The notes: generated by a model from the sequence alone, not told the origin. A DNA stretch of 64,000 bases from Paraburkholderia sp. UYCP14C (GCF_004197395.1 NZ_SELS01000010.1:124001-188000), one strand, 5' to 3'; positions 12,168 to 21,878 are shown, numbered from the stretch's first letter. Translations and numbers: made by a program.

Positions 12168-13060
12168 GCGGGCCGTCCCTGAACATGCCGGGTCTGAAGG
12201 ACCCCGCGACGCTCGAAGCGATGCGCGTGCGTCTGCAAGGGCGCCGTCGCATGACCAACGCGCTTGCGCTGACGCTGTCGCTCGCAGCGATGGCGTTCGG
12301 GCTGCTGTGGCTCGTGTGGATTCTCTACACGACGCTGCGTCTCGGTGTCGGCGGTCTGTCCGTCGAGTTGTTCACGCAGTCGACGCCACCGCCGAACACC
12401 GACGGCGGCGGCCTCGCCAACGCGATCGTCGGCAGCCTGATGCTGGTCGGGCTCGCGACCTTCGTCGGCACGCCGATCGGCATCATGGCGGGCGTCTATC
12501 TCGCCGAATACGGCCAGAAGGGCTGGCTCGCGAACCTCACGCGCTTCATCAACGACATCCTGCTGTCGGCGCCGTCGATCGTCATCGGTCTGTTCGTCTA
12601 TGCGCTCGTCGTCGCGAAGATGGGCCATTTCAGCGGCTGGGCCGGCGTACTGTCGCTGGCGCTGCTGCAGATTCCGATCGTGATCCGCACGACCGAAAAC
12701 ATGCTGAAGCTGGTGCCGAACGCGATGCGTGAAGCCGCGTTCGCACTCGGCACACCGAAGTGGAAGATGGTGCTGTCGATCACGCTGAAGGCGTCGATCG
12801 CGGGCATCGTCACCGGCGTGCTGCTCGCGGTTGCACGGATTGCCGGCGAAACCGCGCCGCTGCTCTTCACCGCGCTGTCGAACCAGTTCTTTTCGGTCGA
12901 TATGGGCCAGCCGGTCGCGAACCTGCCGGTCACGATCTACAAGTTTGCGATGAGCCCGTTCGCGCAGTGGCAATCGCTCGCGTGGGCCGGCGTCTTCCTG
13001 ATCACGCTCGCGGTGCTTGGACTGAATATCCTCGCGCGCACGATCTTCTCGAACAAGTAA
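12164..13060 (+). CDS. pstA: Phosphate ABC transporter permease PstA
   Basis: 298 residues, second membrane subunit of PstSCAB. Six hydrophobic segments after a short basic N-terminus ([12 protein letters not shown]). The permease loop reads [23 protein letters not shown]...[21 protein letters not shown], the PstA/PstC-type EAA region. It starts inside the pstC stop codon. Confidence 0.97.
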   Translation: MSGPSLNMPGLKDPATLEAMRVRLQGRRRMTNALALTLSLAAMAFGLLWLVWILYTTLRLGVGGLSVELFTQSTPPPNTDGGGLANAIVGSLMLVGLATFVGTPIGIMAGVYLAEYGQKGWLANLTRFINDILLSAPSIVIGLFVYALVVAKMGHFSGWAGVLSLALLQIPIVIRTTENMLKLVPNAMREAAFALGTPKWKMVLSITLKASIAGIVTGVLLAVARIAGETAPLLFTALSNQFFSVDMGQPVANLPVTIYKFAMSPFAQWQSLAWAGVFLITLAVLGLNILARTIFSNK

Positions 13061-13076
13061 GGGCGGAGTGAATCCG

Positions 13077-13925
13077 ATGAACATGGCAGAAACCCAACTC
13101 AATCCGATCGGGCATGCAGCCGCGCCCGCGGGCTCCGACCCCGAAAGCAGCGCGCACGCCCAAACGCCGGCGCGTCCGAAGATCGAGGTCAAGGACCTCA
13201 ACTTCTTCTACGGCAAGTATCACGCGCTGAAGAACATCAATCTGCAGATTCCCGAAGGCAAGGTAACCGCGTTCATCGGCCCGTCGGGCTGCGGCAAGTC
13301 CACGCTGCTGCGTACCTTCAACAAGATGTACGCGCTCTATCCGGAACAGCGCGCGGAAGGCGAGATCGTGATGGACGGCGAAAACCTGCTGACCACCCGG
13401 CAGGACATTTCGCTGCTGCGCGCGCGCATCGGCATGGTGTTCCAGAAGCCGACGCCGTTCCCGATGTCGATCTACGACAACATCGCTTTCGGCGTGAAGA
13501 TGTTCGAGAGGCTGTCGCGCTCGGAAATGGACGATCGCGTCGAATGGGCGCTGACCAAGGCGGCGCTGTGGAACGAAGTGAAGGACAAGCTCGGCCAGAG
13601 CGGCTACGGTTTGTCCGGCGGCCAGCAGCAGCGTCTGTGCATCGCGCGCGGTATCGCGATCCGCCCCGAAGTGCTGCTGCTCGACGAGCCGTGCTCGGCG
13701 CTCGACCCGATCTCGACGGGCCGCATCGAAGAGCTGATCGCCGAGCTCAAGAGCGATTACACGGTTGTGATCGTCACGCACAACATGCAGCAGGCGGCCC
13801 GCTGTTCGGACTACACTGCCTATATGTACCTCGGTGAATTGATCGAATTCGGCGATACCGAAAAGATCTTCATCAAGCCGGTCCGCAAGGAAACCGAGGA
13901 CTACATCACTGGCCGCTTCGGCTGA
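13077..13925 (+). CDS. pstB: Phosphate ABC transporter ATP-binding protein PstB
   Basis: 282 residues. ATPase that powers the PstCA channel. It also relays phosphate status to PhoR/PhoU. Walker A is GPSGCGKST, the signature is [14 protein letters not shown] and Walker B is [12 protein letters not shown], followed by the H-loop VTHN. The N-terminal ~35 residues are a low-complexity extension. ATG 13077 was chosen over GTG 13068 because GGAG (13065-13068) overlaps the GTG and sits 8 nt before the ATG. Confidence 0.97.
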   Translation: MNMAETQLNPIGHAAAPAGSDPESSAHAQTPARPKIEVKDLNFFYGKYHALKNINLQIPEGKVTAFIGPSGCGKSTLLRTFNKMYALYPEQRAEGEIVMDGENLLTTRQDISLLRARIGMVFQKPTPFPMSIYDNIAFGVKMFERLSRSEMDDRVEWALTKAALWNEVKDKLGQSGYGLSGGQQQRLCIARGIAIRPEVLLLDEPCSALDPISTGRIEELIAELKSDYTVVIVTHNMQQAARCSDYTAYMYLGELIEFGDTEKIFIKPVRKETEDYITGRFG

Positions 13926-13953
13926 TCCGCCGGGCAATACAACGGAGTACGAC

Positions 13954-14658
13954 ATGTCCGATAAACATCTGTCCAGCCAGTTCGACGCCGACCTGAACCT
14001 GGTTTCGTCGAAGGTGCTCGAAATGGGCGGGCTCGTCGAATCGCAGATCGTCAACGCGATGCAGGCGCTCAACGAATTCGACCTCAATATCGCCGAGCAG
14101 GTGATCGCCGCCGAAGACCGTCTGAACAAGATGGAAGTCGAGATCGACGAGGAGTGCAGCAACATCATCGCGCGCCGTCAGCCGGCCGCGCGCGATCTGC
14201 GCCTGCTGATCGCGATCTCGAAGACCATCACGAACCTCGAGCGCGCCGGCGACGAAGCCGAAAAGATCGCGAAACGCACCAAGCGTCTGATGGAAGACGG
14301 CGCGTCGCGGACGATCAACATCGCCGAGATCAAGCTGTCCGGCGAAATGGCCGTGTCGATCCTGCGCCGTGCGCTCGACGCGTTCGCGCGTCTCGACACG
14401 GTCGCCGCCGCGCAGATCGTGCGCGACGACAAGGCGATCGACGAGGAATTCCGCGCGTTCGTGCGCAAGCTGATTTCGTATATGACCGAAGATCCGCGTT
14501 CGATTTCGGTGGGCCTCGACTTCCTGTTCATCGCCAAGGCGATCGAGCGGATCGGCGACCACGCGAAGAACATCGCGGAATTCATCATTTACATCGTCAA
14601 GGGTACCGACGTGCGGCACCAGTCGCGCGACGCGCTCGAACGCGAAGCGCTCAGCTAA
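13954..14658 (+). CDS. phoU: Phosphate-signalling regulator PhoU
   Basis: 234 residues, all-helical, with two PhoU repeats. The metal-contact motifs are in ITNLERAGDEAEKIAK (~91-106) and KAIERIGDHAKNIAEFIIY (~194-212). It restrains PhoR when the Pst system is saturated. GGAG precedes ATG 13954 at normal distance. It lies between pstB and phoB, which fits its role connecting transporter and sensor. Confidence 0.97.
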   Translation: MSDKHLSSQFDADLNLVSSKVLEMGGLVESQIVNAMQALNEFDLNIAEQVIAAEDRLNKMEVEIDEECSNIIARRQPAARDLRLLIAISKTITNLERAGDEAEKIAKRTKRLMEDGASRTINIAEIKLSGEMAVSILRRALDAFARLDTVAAAQIVRDDKAIDEEFRAFVRKLISYMTEDPRSISVGLDFLFIAKAIERIGDHAKNIAEFIIYIVKGTDVRHQSRDALEREALS

Positions 14659-14684
14659 TCCAGAGATAAGGAACAGAGGTGCCG

Positions 14685-15386
14685 ATGCCCAGCAGCATTC
14701 TCGTCATTGAAGATGAGCCCGCCATTTCCGAACTGATTTCGGTCAATCTTCAACACGCCGGGCACTGCCCGATTCGCGCGTACAACGCAGAGCAGGCGCA
14801 CAACCTGATCAGCGACGTGCTGCCCGATCTCGTGCTGCTCGACTGGATGTTGCCGGGCAAATCGGGTATTTCGTTCGCGCGCGATCTGCGTAACAACGAG
14901 CGTACCAAGCACATCCCGATCATCATGCTGACCGCTCGCGGCGACGAGCAGGACAAGGTGCTCGGCCTCGAGATCGGCGCCGACGACTACGTGACCAAGC
15001 CGTTCTCGCCGAAGGAACTGATGGCGCGCATCAAGGCGGTGCTACGCCGCCGCGCGCCGCAGCTGACCGAAGACGTGGTCGCGATCAACGGCCTGAAGCT
15101 CGATCCGGCCACGCACCGCGTCGCCGCGCATGCGGAAGGCAGCGAGATCAAGCTCGATCTCGGCCCGACCGAATTCCGTCTGCTGCACTTCTTCATGACT
15201 CACCCGGAGCGCGTGCACAGCCGCACGCAACTGCTCGACCAGGTGTGGGGCGATCACGTGTTCGTCGAGGAGCGTACCGTCGACGTGCATATCAAGCGTC
15301 TGCGCGCGGCACTCAAGCCGGCCGGGTGCGATGCTATGATTGAAACGGTACGCGGCAGCGGCTACCGGCTGGCGAAGAGCGCCTGA
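14685..15386 (+). CDS. phoB: Phosphate-regulon response regulator PhoB
   Basis: 233 residues from ATG 14685 (GTG 14679 is possible). Receiver domain residues 1-~120 with the phosphoacceptor Asp53 in LVLLDWMLPG, conserved Thr in MLTARG and Lys in DDYVTKPF. The C-terminal winged-helix OmpR/PhoB DNA-binding domain runs ~130-230 (HSRTQLLDQVWGDHVFVEERTVDVHIKRLR). It activates genes bearing Pho boxes, three of which are proposed within 12 kb here. Confidence 0.97.
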   Translation: MPSSILVIEDEPAISELISVNLQHAGHCPIRAYNAEQAHNLISDVLPDLVLLDWMLPGKSGISFARDLRNNERTKHIPIIMLTARGDEQDKVLGLEIGADDYVTKPFSPKELMARIKAVLRRRAPQLTEDVVAINGLKLDPATHRVAAHAEGSEIKLDLGPTEFRLLHFFMTHPERVHSRTQLLDQVWGDHVFVEERTVDVHIKRLRAALKPAGCDAMIETVRGSGYRLAKSA

Positions 15387-15461
15387 TAGCCGTCGGCGGC
15401 GCACTGCGCTGTGCCGCCGCACCTCCTTCCTGCGCTGTATTTTCTCTTCGATCGCCAGACC

Positions 15462-16775
15462 ATGAACATCATCTGGGCGCGCTCCATCGTGTCGGTCGTG
15501 CTGCTTGCTGTTCTGTGCGCGGTGGTCGGCGCACTGGTGAACGTCAAGGCAGGGCTCGCTCTCGCCATCGTCATGCTGCTCGCGCAGAGCATCTTCAGTA
15601 CCTTCCACAAGCAGCGTCTGTGGCGTCTGCTCGACGCGCCGGTGTACGGCGAAGTGCCGAGCGCCCCCGGCATCTGGGGCGAAATCTACTACCGTCTGCA
15701 CAAGCTCGCGAAGCGCTGGCACGCGCAGGTGCGCCAGGTCGAGCAGCAGCATTCGCGTTTCATCCAGGCGATCCAGGCGTCGCCGAACGGCGTCGCGATG
15801 CTCGACGATCACGATCAGATCGAGTGGTGCAACGCGATTTCCGAGAGCCACTTCGGGCTCGATGCGAAGCGCGATCTGCGTCAGCACATCACGCATCTGG
15901 TGCGTCATCCGGATTTCGTGCGCTATCTGAACTCGCATCGGTACGAGGAAATGCTGATCATGCGCGGCATGGGCGACAAACGCCAGAACGTGCTGTCGGT
16001 GCAGGTGTTTCCGTATGGCGACAATCGCAAGCTGGTGCTGTCGCAGGACATCACCGAGCTCGAGCGCACCGATGCGATGCGGCGTGACTTCGTCGCCAAC
16101 GTGTCGCACGAATTGAAAACGCCGCTCACCGTGCTGTCCGGTTTTCTCGAGACGATGCGCGAGCTGCCGTTGGGCGAAGCCGAGCGCGCGCGTTATCTCG
16201 ATCTGATGGAGCAGCAGGCGTCGCGCATGCGTCACATCGTCAGCGATCTGCTCGTGCTCGCGACGCTCGAAGGCGACAACAAGCCGCCGAGCGATCAGAT
16301 GATCGACATGCGCGCGGTGTTGCGGCATCTGCACGACGACGCGCAAAGCCTGTCGAGCGATCATCACAGGATCGTCTTCGATGCCGACGAAGCGTTGACC
16401 GTCACCGGCGTCGAAACCGAGATTCTCAGCGCGTTCGGCAACCTGGTGACGAACGCGATCCGCTATACGCCGGACGGCGGCTCGATCAAGGTGAGCTGGC
16501 GCGCGCAGGGCGGCCATGCGGTGTTCTCGGTCGCCGATAGCGGCCTCGGCATTCCGGCGGCCGATATTCCGCGGCTCACCGAGCGCTTCTATCGCGTCGA
16601 TCGCAGCCGTTCGCGCGACACGGGCGGCACCGGGCTCGGTCTCGCGATCGTCAAGCACGTACTGCAACGGCACGATGCGCAACTCGACGTGAAGAGCGAA
16701 GAAGGGCGCGGCAGCACGTTCACGGTGCGCTTCCCGGTGTACCGGTCGGCGCGCTGTCAAACCGCGCAGGTTTGA
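15462..16775 (+). CDS. phoR: Phosphate-regulon sensor histidine kinase PhoR
   Basis: 437 residues from ATG 15462. A GTG start at 15411 adds 17 residues with no ribosome site. Two membrane helices form a short hairpin (~8-24 and ~29-47) with almost no periplasmic domain, as in PhoR, which senses through PstB/PhoU. A PAS domain spans ~100-195. The HisKA motif VSHELKTPLTVLSGF carries His216. The ATPase domain has N (NLVTNAIRYTPDGG), G1 (DSGLGI) and G2 (GTGLGLAIVKH) boxes. A perfect terminator closes the operon. Confidence 0.97.
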   Translation: MNIIWARSIVSVVLLAVLCAVVGALVNVKAGLALAIVMLLAQSIFSTFHKQRLWRLLDAPVYGEVPSAPGIWGEIYYRLHKLAKRWHAQVRQVEQQHSRFIQAIQASPNGVAMLDDHDQIEWCNAISESHFGLDAKRDLRQHITHLVRHPDFVRYLNSHRYEEMLIMRGMGDKRQNVLSVQVFPYGDNRKLVLSQDITELERTDAMRRDFVANVSHELKTPLTVLSGFLETMRELPLGEAERARYLDLMEQQASRMRHIVSDLLVLATLEGDNKPPSDQMIDMRAVLRHLHDDAQSLSSDHHRIVFDADEALTVTGVETEILSAFGNLVTNAIRYTPDGGSIKVSWRAQGGHAVFSVADSGLGIPAADIPRLTERFYRVDRSRSRDTGGTGLGLAIVKHVLQRHDAQLDVKSEEGRGSTFTVRFPVYRSARCQTAQV

Positions 16776-16810
16776 ACGCGGCAGTCGTCCGAGCGGTCGA
16801 CCCGTAAAAG

Positions 16811-16836
16811 AACCGCCTGAGAAGGCGGTTTTTTTA
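16811..16836 (+). terminator. Intrinsic terminator closing the pst-pho operon
   Basis: AACCGCCT (16811-16818), GAGA loop, AGGCGGTT (16823-16830), then a T-run. The symmetric A/T flank means it may also work for ppk on the minus strand. Confidence 0.92.
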
Positions 16837-16891
16837 TGCGCGGTCATTTTGAGGTGCTCACGGTCGCGGCGAGCACCCGCAATGCGAGCGA

Positions 16892-18955
16892 CTACGTGCA
16901 GAACTTGCCGAGCAGACTCATCTGCGCATTGCGCGACGCCTTGCCCGGCCGGCGCCGGCGATAGTGACCGTCGCTCTGCATCAACCAGGCCGACTGGTTG
17001 TCGCCGAGAAACGCCGACAGCCCTTCCGCGATCACGCGCCGCTTCAGGCGCCGGTTGTTGACCGGGAAGGCGACTTCGACGCGTCGGAACAGATTGCGAT
17101 CCATCCAGTCGGCGCTCGACAGATAGACCTGCTCGCGGCCGCCGTCGTAGAAGTAGTAGATGCGATGGTGTTCGAGAAAGCGCCCGACGATCGAGCGCAC
17201 CGTGATGTTCTCGGAGAGTCCTTGCACGCCAGGCTGCAGCGAGCAAACGCCGCGCACGATCAGATCGATCTTCACGCCGGCCTGCGATGCTTCGTACAGC
17301 TCGGCGATCACCGTCGGTTCCAGCAGCGCGTTCATCTTCGCGACGATGCGCGCCTTCTTGCCCGCGCGTGCATGCTCGGCTTCCTTGCGGATCGCGTCGA
17401 CGAGTTTCGGATGCAGCGTGAACGGCGATTGCCACAGCTCGTGCAGCTTCAGCTCGCCGCCGATCCCGGTCAGCTGCTGGAACACGTGGTGCACGTCCTC
17501 GCAGATCTTCTGATCGGCGGTCATCAGACCGAAGTCGGTATAGAGACGCGCGGTGCGCGGGTGATAGTTGCCGGTGCCGAGGTGCACGTAGCGCTTGAGC
17601 GTCGACTTGCCGCCCGCCGATACGCGTCGCACGATCAGCATCATCTTCGCGTGGCACTTGTGGCCGACCACGCCGTAGACCACATGCGCGCCGACCGCTT
17701 CGAGCTGCGATGCCCAGTTGATGTTGGTTTCCTCGTCGAAGCGGGCGAGCAGCTCGACCACCACCGTGACTTCCTTGCCGTTGCGCGCGGCCTGCATCAG
17801 CGCGTCCATCAGCGGCGAGTCGGTGCCGGTGCGGTAGATGGTCTGCTTGATCGCGACCACGTTCGGGTCCTTGGCTGCCTGCAGCAGCAGCTCGAGCACC
17901 GGCTGGAAGCTCTCGTACGGATGATGCAGCAGCACGTCGCCCTGATCGATCACGTCGAACATGCTCGTGGCGTTCGCGATCTGCGGCGGTGTCGACGGAA
18001 TATGCGGCACGAACTTCAGATCCGGCCGGTCGACCATCTCGGGCAGCTGCATCAGCCGCACCAGATTGACGGGGCCATTCACGTAGTAGCAGTCCTTGTT
18101 CGACAGACCGCTTTCGTCGAGCAGGCGCCGCACCACATGCGCGGGCGTCTCCGCCGACACTTCGAGCCGCACCGCATTGCCCAGATGCCGCGCCGGCAGT
18201 TCGCCCTGCAACGCGACGCGCAGATTGGTGATTTCGTCTTCATCGACGAACAGTTCGCTATTGCGCGTGATCCGAAACTGGTTGCAGCTGCGCACGACGA
18301 GGTTCGGAAACAGCTCGCCGACGAAGCGTTGCAGGAGCGAGCTCAGCAGCACGAAGCCATGCGGATAGCCCGACAGCTCCTGCGGCATGCGCACGAGGCG
18401 CGGCAGCGCGCGCGGCGCCTGCACGATGCCCATCATCGCCTGGCGGCCGAACGCATCCTTGCCTTCGAGCTCGACGACGAAGTTCAGGCTCTTGTTCAGC
18501 ACGCGCGGAAACGGATGCGCGGGATCGAGACCGATCGGCGTCAACACCGGCAGCAGCTCGTCGAAGAAGTAGTTGCGCGCCCATTCGGTCTGCGCGTCGC
18601 TCCAGGCTTCGGTGCCGTGGAAATAGATGCCTTCCTGTTCAAGCGCGGTCAGCACCGTGTCGTGCAGCATCGTGTACTGGCGATGCACGAGCTTCTGCGC
18701 ACGCTCGACCACGAGGTCGTACACGTGCTGCAGCGACATGCCGTCCGGCGACAATGCGCCGGGATTGTCGCGCATCTGTTCCTGGAGCCCGGCCATGCGG
18801 ACTTCGAAGAATTCGTCGAGGTTGCTGCTGGTGATGCAGATGAAGCGGAGGCGTTCGAGCAGGGGGACGGCGGGATCGGCGGCTTGCGCCAACACGCGCT
18901 CGTTGAAACCCAGAATGCCCAGTTCGCGATTCAATAAGGGATAGCGGACGGACAT
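16892..18955 (-). CDS. ppk: Polyphosphate kinase Ppk1
   Basis: 687 residues. Reversibly polymerises ATP gamma-phosphate into polyphosphate. The start motif MSVRYPLLNRELGILGFN and SSNLDEFFEVRMAG mark the N domain. The catalytic histidine lies in KCHAKMML at residue 435, which equals the phosphorylated His435 of E. coli Ppk. HLGTGNYHPRTARLYTDFGLMTAD and the second phospholipase-D-like half follow. An in-frame start at 19036 is open, but its coding would run through a Pho box, so 18955 was chosen. Divergent from ppx. Confidence 0.96.
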   Translation of the reverse strand: MSVRYPLLNRELGILGFNERVLAQAADPAVPLLERLRFICITSSNLDEFFEVRMAGLQEQMRDNPGALSPDGMSLQHVYDLVVERAQKLVHRQYTMLHDTVLTALEQEGIYFHGTEAWSDAQTEWARNYFFDELLPVLTPIGLDPAHPFPRVLNKSLNFVVELEGKDAFGRQAMMGIVQAPRALPRLVRMPQELSGYPHGFVLLSSLLQRFVGELFPNLVVRSCNQFRITRNSELFVDEDEITNLRVALQGELPARHLGNAVRLEVSAETPAHVVRRLLDESGLSNKDCYYVNGPVNLVRLMQLPEMVDRPDLKFVPHIPSTPPQIANATSMFDVIDQGDVLLHHPYESFQPVLELLLQAAKDPNVVAIKQTIYRTGTDSPLMDALMQAARNGKEVTVVVELLARFDEETNINWASQLEAVGAHVVYGVVGHKCHAKMMLIVRRVSAGGKSTLKRYVHLGTGNYHPRTARLYTDFGLMTADQKICEDVHHVFQQLTGIGGELKLHELWQSPFTLHPKLVDAIRKEAEHARAGKKARIVAKMNALLEPTVIAELYEASQAGVKIDLIVRGVCSLQPGVQGLSENITVRSIVGRFLEHHRIYYFYDGGREQVYLSSADWMDRNLFRRVEVAFPVNNRRLKRRVIAEGLSAFLGDNQSAWLMQSDGHYRRRRPGKASRNAQMSLLGKFCT

Positions 18956-19004
18956 CGGCGGCGAGATTGGAATGTCTGAAATGGAGACGGAAAGACGCTC
19001 GGAA

Positions 19005-19036
19005 ATTCTCACGATTTGATGACGTCCTGATGACAT
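19005..19036 (-). promoter_or_regulatory. Pho box upstream of ppk
   Basis: On the minus strand ATGTCAT (19036-19030), CAGG, ACGTCAT (19025-19019), which is the 11-bp PhoB period with GTCAT conserved in both. A weak -10, GAGAAT, occupies 19010-19005. This places ppk in the Pho regulon by sequence. Confidence 0.6.
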
Positions 19037-19300
19037 CGACGGTGTTTTTTAGATTTTATGCCGCAATCGTCGCCTGTCGTCAATATGACTCGTTACCTAT
19101 GCGACGATACGAAACTCCCTGCGCCGCGAGGTGGCACCGTGAAGGCTGCTACGCTTAGAATGGCGTCTTTGAACAGTGCCGCCGGCCGCGACGCGCATCA
19201 TGCGCCGAAGGCGCCGGGCAGGCGCGCGGCGCTGCCAGCGGCCGCCGCCACGCCCGTGGCCGCAGCCGCCGCGCTCGCGCGCATGGAGTACGCTTACCCG

Positions 19301-20812
19301 ATGGCCAATATTCCTCATCTCCTCGCCGCCGTCGACCTCGGTTCGAACAGCTTCCGGCTCATCGTGGGCCGGGTCGAGGAAACCGACGCGGGCAGCCAGA
19401 TCTATCAGGTCGACGCCTTGCGCGAGCCGGTGCGCCTCGCGGCCGGGCTGTCGAGCGACAAGATGCTCGATCGCGCCTCGCAGGTGCGTGGCTGGGATGC
19501 GCTGAAGCGCTTCGGCGAGCGCCTGCGCGATTTTCACCCCGACCACGTGCGCGCGGTCGCGACCAATACGCTGCGCATCGCGAAGAATGCGGGCGAGTTT
19601 CTCGGCGAGGCGCAAGCCGCGCTTGGTTTTCCGATCGAAGTGATCGCGGGTCGCGAGGAAGCGCGCCTGATTTATGCGGGCGCCGCGCACTCGGTGCCGG
19701 CGAGCGCGGGCAAGCGGCTGGTCGTCGATATTGGCGGCGGTTCGACGGAATTCATCATCGGCTCGCACTACACGCCGATCACGATGGAGAGCCTGTATAT
19801 CGGCTGCGTGAGCCATAGCCGGACGTTTTTCCCGGCTGGCAACGTCGACGAGTACACGATGCGCCAGGCCGAGCTCGCCGCGCGCCGCGAAATCCAGATC
19901 ATTTCCGCCGAATACAAGAAAACCGGCTGGGAGCAGGCGATCGGCTCGTCCGGCACCGCCCGCGCGCTCGCCGAACTGGTCGAAGCGAACAATTTCAACG
20001 ATGCGGGGGTCACGCACGGCATTTCGCGCGGCGGCCTCGAGCGGCTCAAGCGCGCGCTGATCAAGGCCGAAAACGTGAACCGGTTGAAACTGATCGCGCT
20101 GAAGAGCGACCGCGTGCCGGTGCTCGCGGGCGGCCTGTCGATCATGATCGCGGTGTTCGACGAACTGGGCGTCGACTATGTCGACACCACCGACGGCGCG
20201 CTGCGCCTCGGGGTCATGTACGACCTGCTCGGTCGTTCGCAGCACGAGGACATGCGCACGGTGACGGTCGAGGGCTTCATGCGCCGTTATGGCGTCGATC
20301 GCCCGCAGGCGGGGCGTATCGGCGATCTGTCGACGAGCTTCTACGACCAGTTCATTGAACCGGACGAAGAGCGCCGCGAGGAAAACCGCATGTTCATCGG
20401 CTGGGCGGCGTCGCTGCATGAAATCGGGCTGTCGATCTCGCATAGCGCATATCACAAGCATTCCGCATATATCGCCAGCAACGCCGACATGCCTGGCTTT
20501 TCGCGCACCGACCAGGCGCGCCTCGCCGCGCTCGTGCTCGGCCATGCGGGCAAGCTCGGCAAACTGTCGCAGACGCGCGACGTCGAATGGCCACTGCTGT
20601 TCTGTCTGCGGCTCGCGGCGTTGCTGTGCCGCCGACGCGCGGACGTCGGCCTGCCGGGCATCACGGTTGCCCAGGCGAACGGCGGCTACGAGGTGCGGTT
20701 GCCGAACGAGTGGGTCGGCAACAATCCGTTGACGGACTACAGCCTGATCCAGGAGGCGGCGGAATGGGAGAAAGTCGGGATTCCCTATCGCGTCGTTTAT
20801 ACGGACGATTGA
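19301..20812 (+). CDS. ppx: Exopolyphosphatase Ppx (Ppx/GppA family)
   Basis: 503 residues from ATG 19301. Releases phosphate processively from polyphosphate chain ends. Actin-like ATPase-fold motifs: AAVDLGSNSFRLIVG at the N-terminus, VVDIGGGSTEFIIG (~144) and GSSGTARAL. An HD-like C-terminal domain contains HEIGLSISHSAYHKHSAYI. The frame is open 81 codons further up to 19058, but that segment is Ala/Pro-rich, unlike the family; ATG 19283 is also possible. It is back-to-back with ppk rather than in one operon. Confidence 0.94.
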   Translation: MANIPHLLAAVDLGSNSFRLIVGRVEETDAGSQIYQVDALREPVRLAAGLSSDKMLDRASQVRGWDALKRFGERLRDFHPDHVRAVATNTLRIAKNAGEFLGEAQAALGFPIEVIAGREEARLIYAGAAHSVPASAGKRLVVDIGGGSTEFIIGSHYTPITMESLYIGCVSHSRTFFPAGNVDEYTMRQAELAARREIQIISAEYKKTGWEQAIGSSGTARALAELVEANNFNDAGVTHGISRGGLERLKRALIKAENVNRLKLIALKSDRVPVLAGGLSIMIAVFDELGVDYVDTTDGALRLGVMYDLLGRSQHEDMRTVTVEGFMRRYGVDRPQAGRIGDLSTSFYDQFIEPDEERREENRMFIGWAASLHEIGLSISHSAYHKHSAYIASNADMPGFSRTDQARLAALVLGHAGKLGKLSQTRDVEWPLLFCLRLAALLCRRRADVGLPGITVAQANGGYEVRLPNEWVGNNPLTDYSLIQEAAEWEKVGIPYRVVYTDD

Positions 20813-20818
20813 CGCGAC

Positions 20819-20889
20819 GCGGATCGACGCACGTTTCGATCCGCAGTGTGTGCGTGAACAAAAAAAGCCCTGCAAATGCAGGGCTTTTT
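20819..20889 (+). terminator. Hairpin plus bidirectional terminator between ppx and olsB
   Basis: A first 9-bp hairpin GCGGATCGA / TCGATCCGC (20819-20844) is followed by AGCCCTGCA / TGCAGGGCT (20866-20885) flanked by an A-run on the left and a T-run on the right. The second can terminate both converging genes. Confidence 0.88.
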
Positions 20890-20908
20890 CGTTATCCGGT
20901 GGCGCAAT

Positions 20909-21721
20909 TTAGCGCGGCAACGCATCACCGAGGAAGTGCCGCGCGTAGCGCGCGTTGATCTCCGACAGACGGAACAGCGTCAGGAAGTCCGCGGTATTGA
21001 AGTCGGGGTCCCATGCCGGCGCGCCGCAAATCTTCGCGCCGAGACGCAGATAGCCCTTCACGAGCGGCGGCGGCGCGACGGCGGCGCCGGTCTGCAGTTC
21101 GTCGACCGGCAGCGGCGTATGCGGGAACGCGCGATATTCGGGTGCGGTCAGCGCGTTGTCGCGCAGCGAGCAATACAGGTTCGCCGCGTAGTGGCCGCCG
21201 TCGGCCATCGCGACGCTCGCGCAGCCGAGCATCGTCTCGTAGCCGTTGTGCTTCATGTACGCGGCGAGCCCCGCCCACAGCGACATGATCACCGAGCCGC
21301 TGCGATAGTCGGGATGCACGCACGAGCGGCCGACCTCGACCATCTTCGCGCGCAGATGCGTGAGACGCGACACGTCGAATTCGCTTTCCGCATACAGACG
21401 GCCGATGCGCGCAGCCTGATGCGGCGGCAGCGCGCGATACGTACCGACTACTTTCAACGTGTCGAGATCTCGCACCAGCAAATGATCGCAGTACGAATCG
21501 AATGCATCGACGTCGAGGCCCGCGGGGCCGCTGAGGCGCGCGCCCATTTCGTCGGCGAAGACGCGATAGCGTAGACGCTGCGCTTCACGCAGCTCTTCGT
21601 CGGTACGCGCCCACGACACTTGCAGGCGATGCTGCGCGGTGACCGTTTCCTCGGCGCGCGGCAGACGGCGCGATTCGAAAAGCGAGGCGAAGGGCAGGGT
21701 GGGCGTCGGCAGTTCTCGCAT
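20909..21721 (-). CDS. olsB: OlsB-like L-ornithine N-alpha-acyltransferase (GNAT fold)
   Basis: 270 residues. The family transfers a 3-hydroxyacyl chain from ACP to ornithine, the first step of phosphorus-free ornithine lipids. Visible motifs are RLRYRVFADEMGARL (~50-64), DVDAFDSYCDHLLV (~69-82) and VEVGRSCVHPDYRSGSVI, typical of OlsB/acyl-homoserine-lactone-like acyltransferases. AGGA lies 6 nt before ATG. Convergent with ppx, in a phosphate gene neighbourhood and behind a Pho-box-like array. The partner olsA is not adjacent. The function is family-based inference; such proteins are often annotated only as GNAT or hemolysin-like. Confidence 0.82.
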   Translation of the reverse strand: MRELPTPTLPFASLFESRRLPRAEETVTAQHRLQVSWARTDEELREAQRLRYRVFADEMGARLSGPAGLDVDAFDSYCDHLLVRDLDTLKVVGTYRALPPHQAARIGRLYAESEFDVSRLTHLRAKMVEVGRSCVHPDYRSGSVIMSLWAGLAAYMKHNGYETMLGCASVAMADGGHYAANLYCSLRDNALTAPEYRAFPHTPLPVDELQTGAAVAPPPLVKGYLRLGAKICGAPAWDPDFNTADFLTLFRLSEINARYARHFLGDALPR

Positions 21722-21773
21722 TGGCTGTCCTGGTCGAAAAGAGTGAGGATTTCTTTTTTCGCCAATGTAGTAA

Positions 21774-21819
21774 CGCGCGGTGACGCTCGCATGGCAAAGC
21801 CGTGACGATTGGATGACTG
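21774..21819 (-). promoter_or_regulatory. Candidate four-repeat Pho box upstream of olsB
   Basis: On the minus strand four 7-mers at exact 11-bp steps: CAGTCAT (21819), TCGTCAC (21808), TTGCCAT (21797) and GCGTCAC (21786). Consensus is CTGTCAT. A weak -10 TACATT lies about 10 nt further downstream, and the olsB start is about 58 nt from the last repeat. Confidence 0.5.
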
Positions 21820-21878
21820 CCCGTAAGCCCTCGCGTGTGTGCCTGTAATGTCGGGGGGGCGCCGCGGGATGCGCGCGC

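Noticed and set aside
16964-18937. 657-codon plus-strand open frame opposite ppk
   Set aside because: Antisense of a well-conserved gene; composition is typical for shadow frames.
18956-19036. 27-codon N-terminal extension of ppk
   Set aside because: Overlaps the Pho box and is not part of the known Ppk N-terminus.
19058-19300. 81-codon N-terminal extension of ppx
   Set aside because: Ala/Pro/Arg-rich, absent from the family as I know it, and the conserved start is at 19301.
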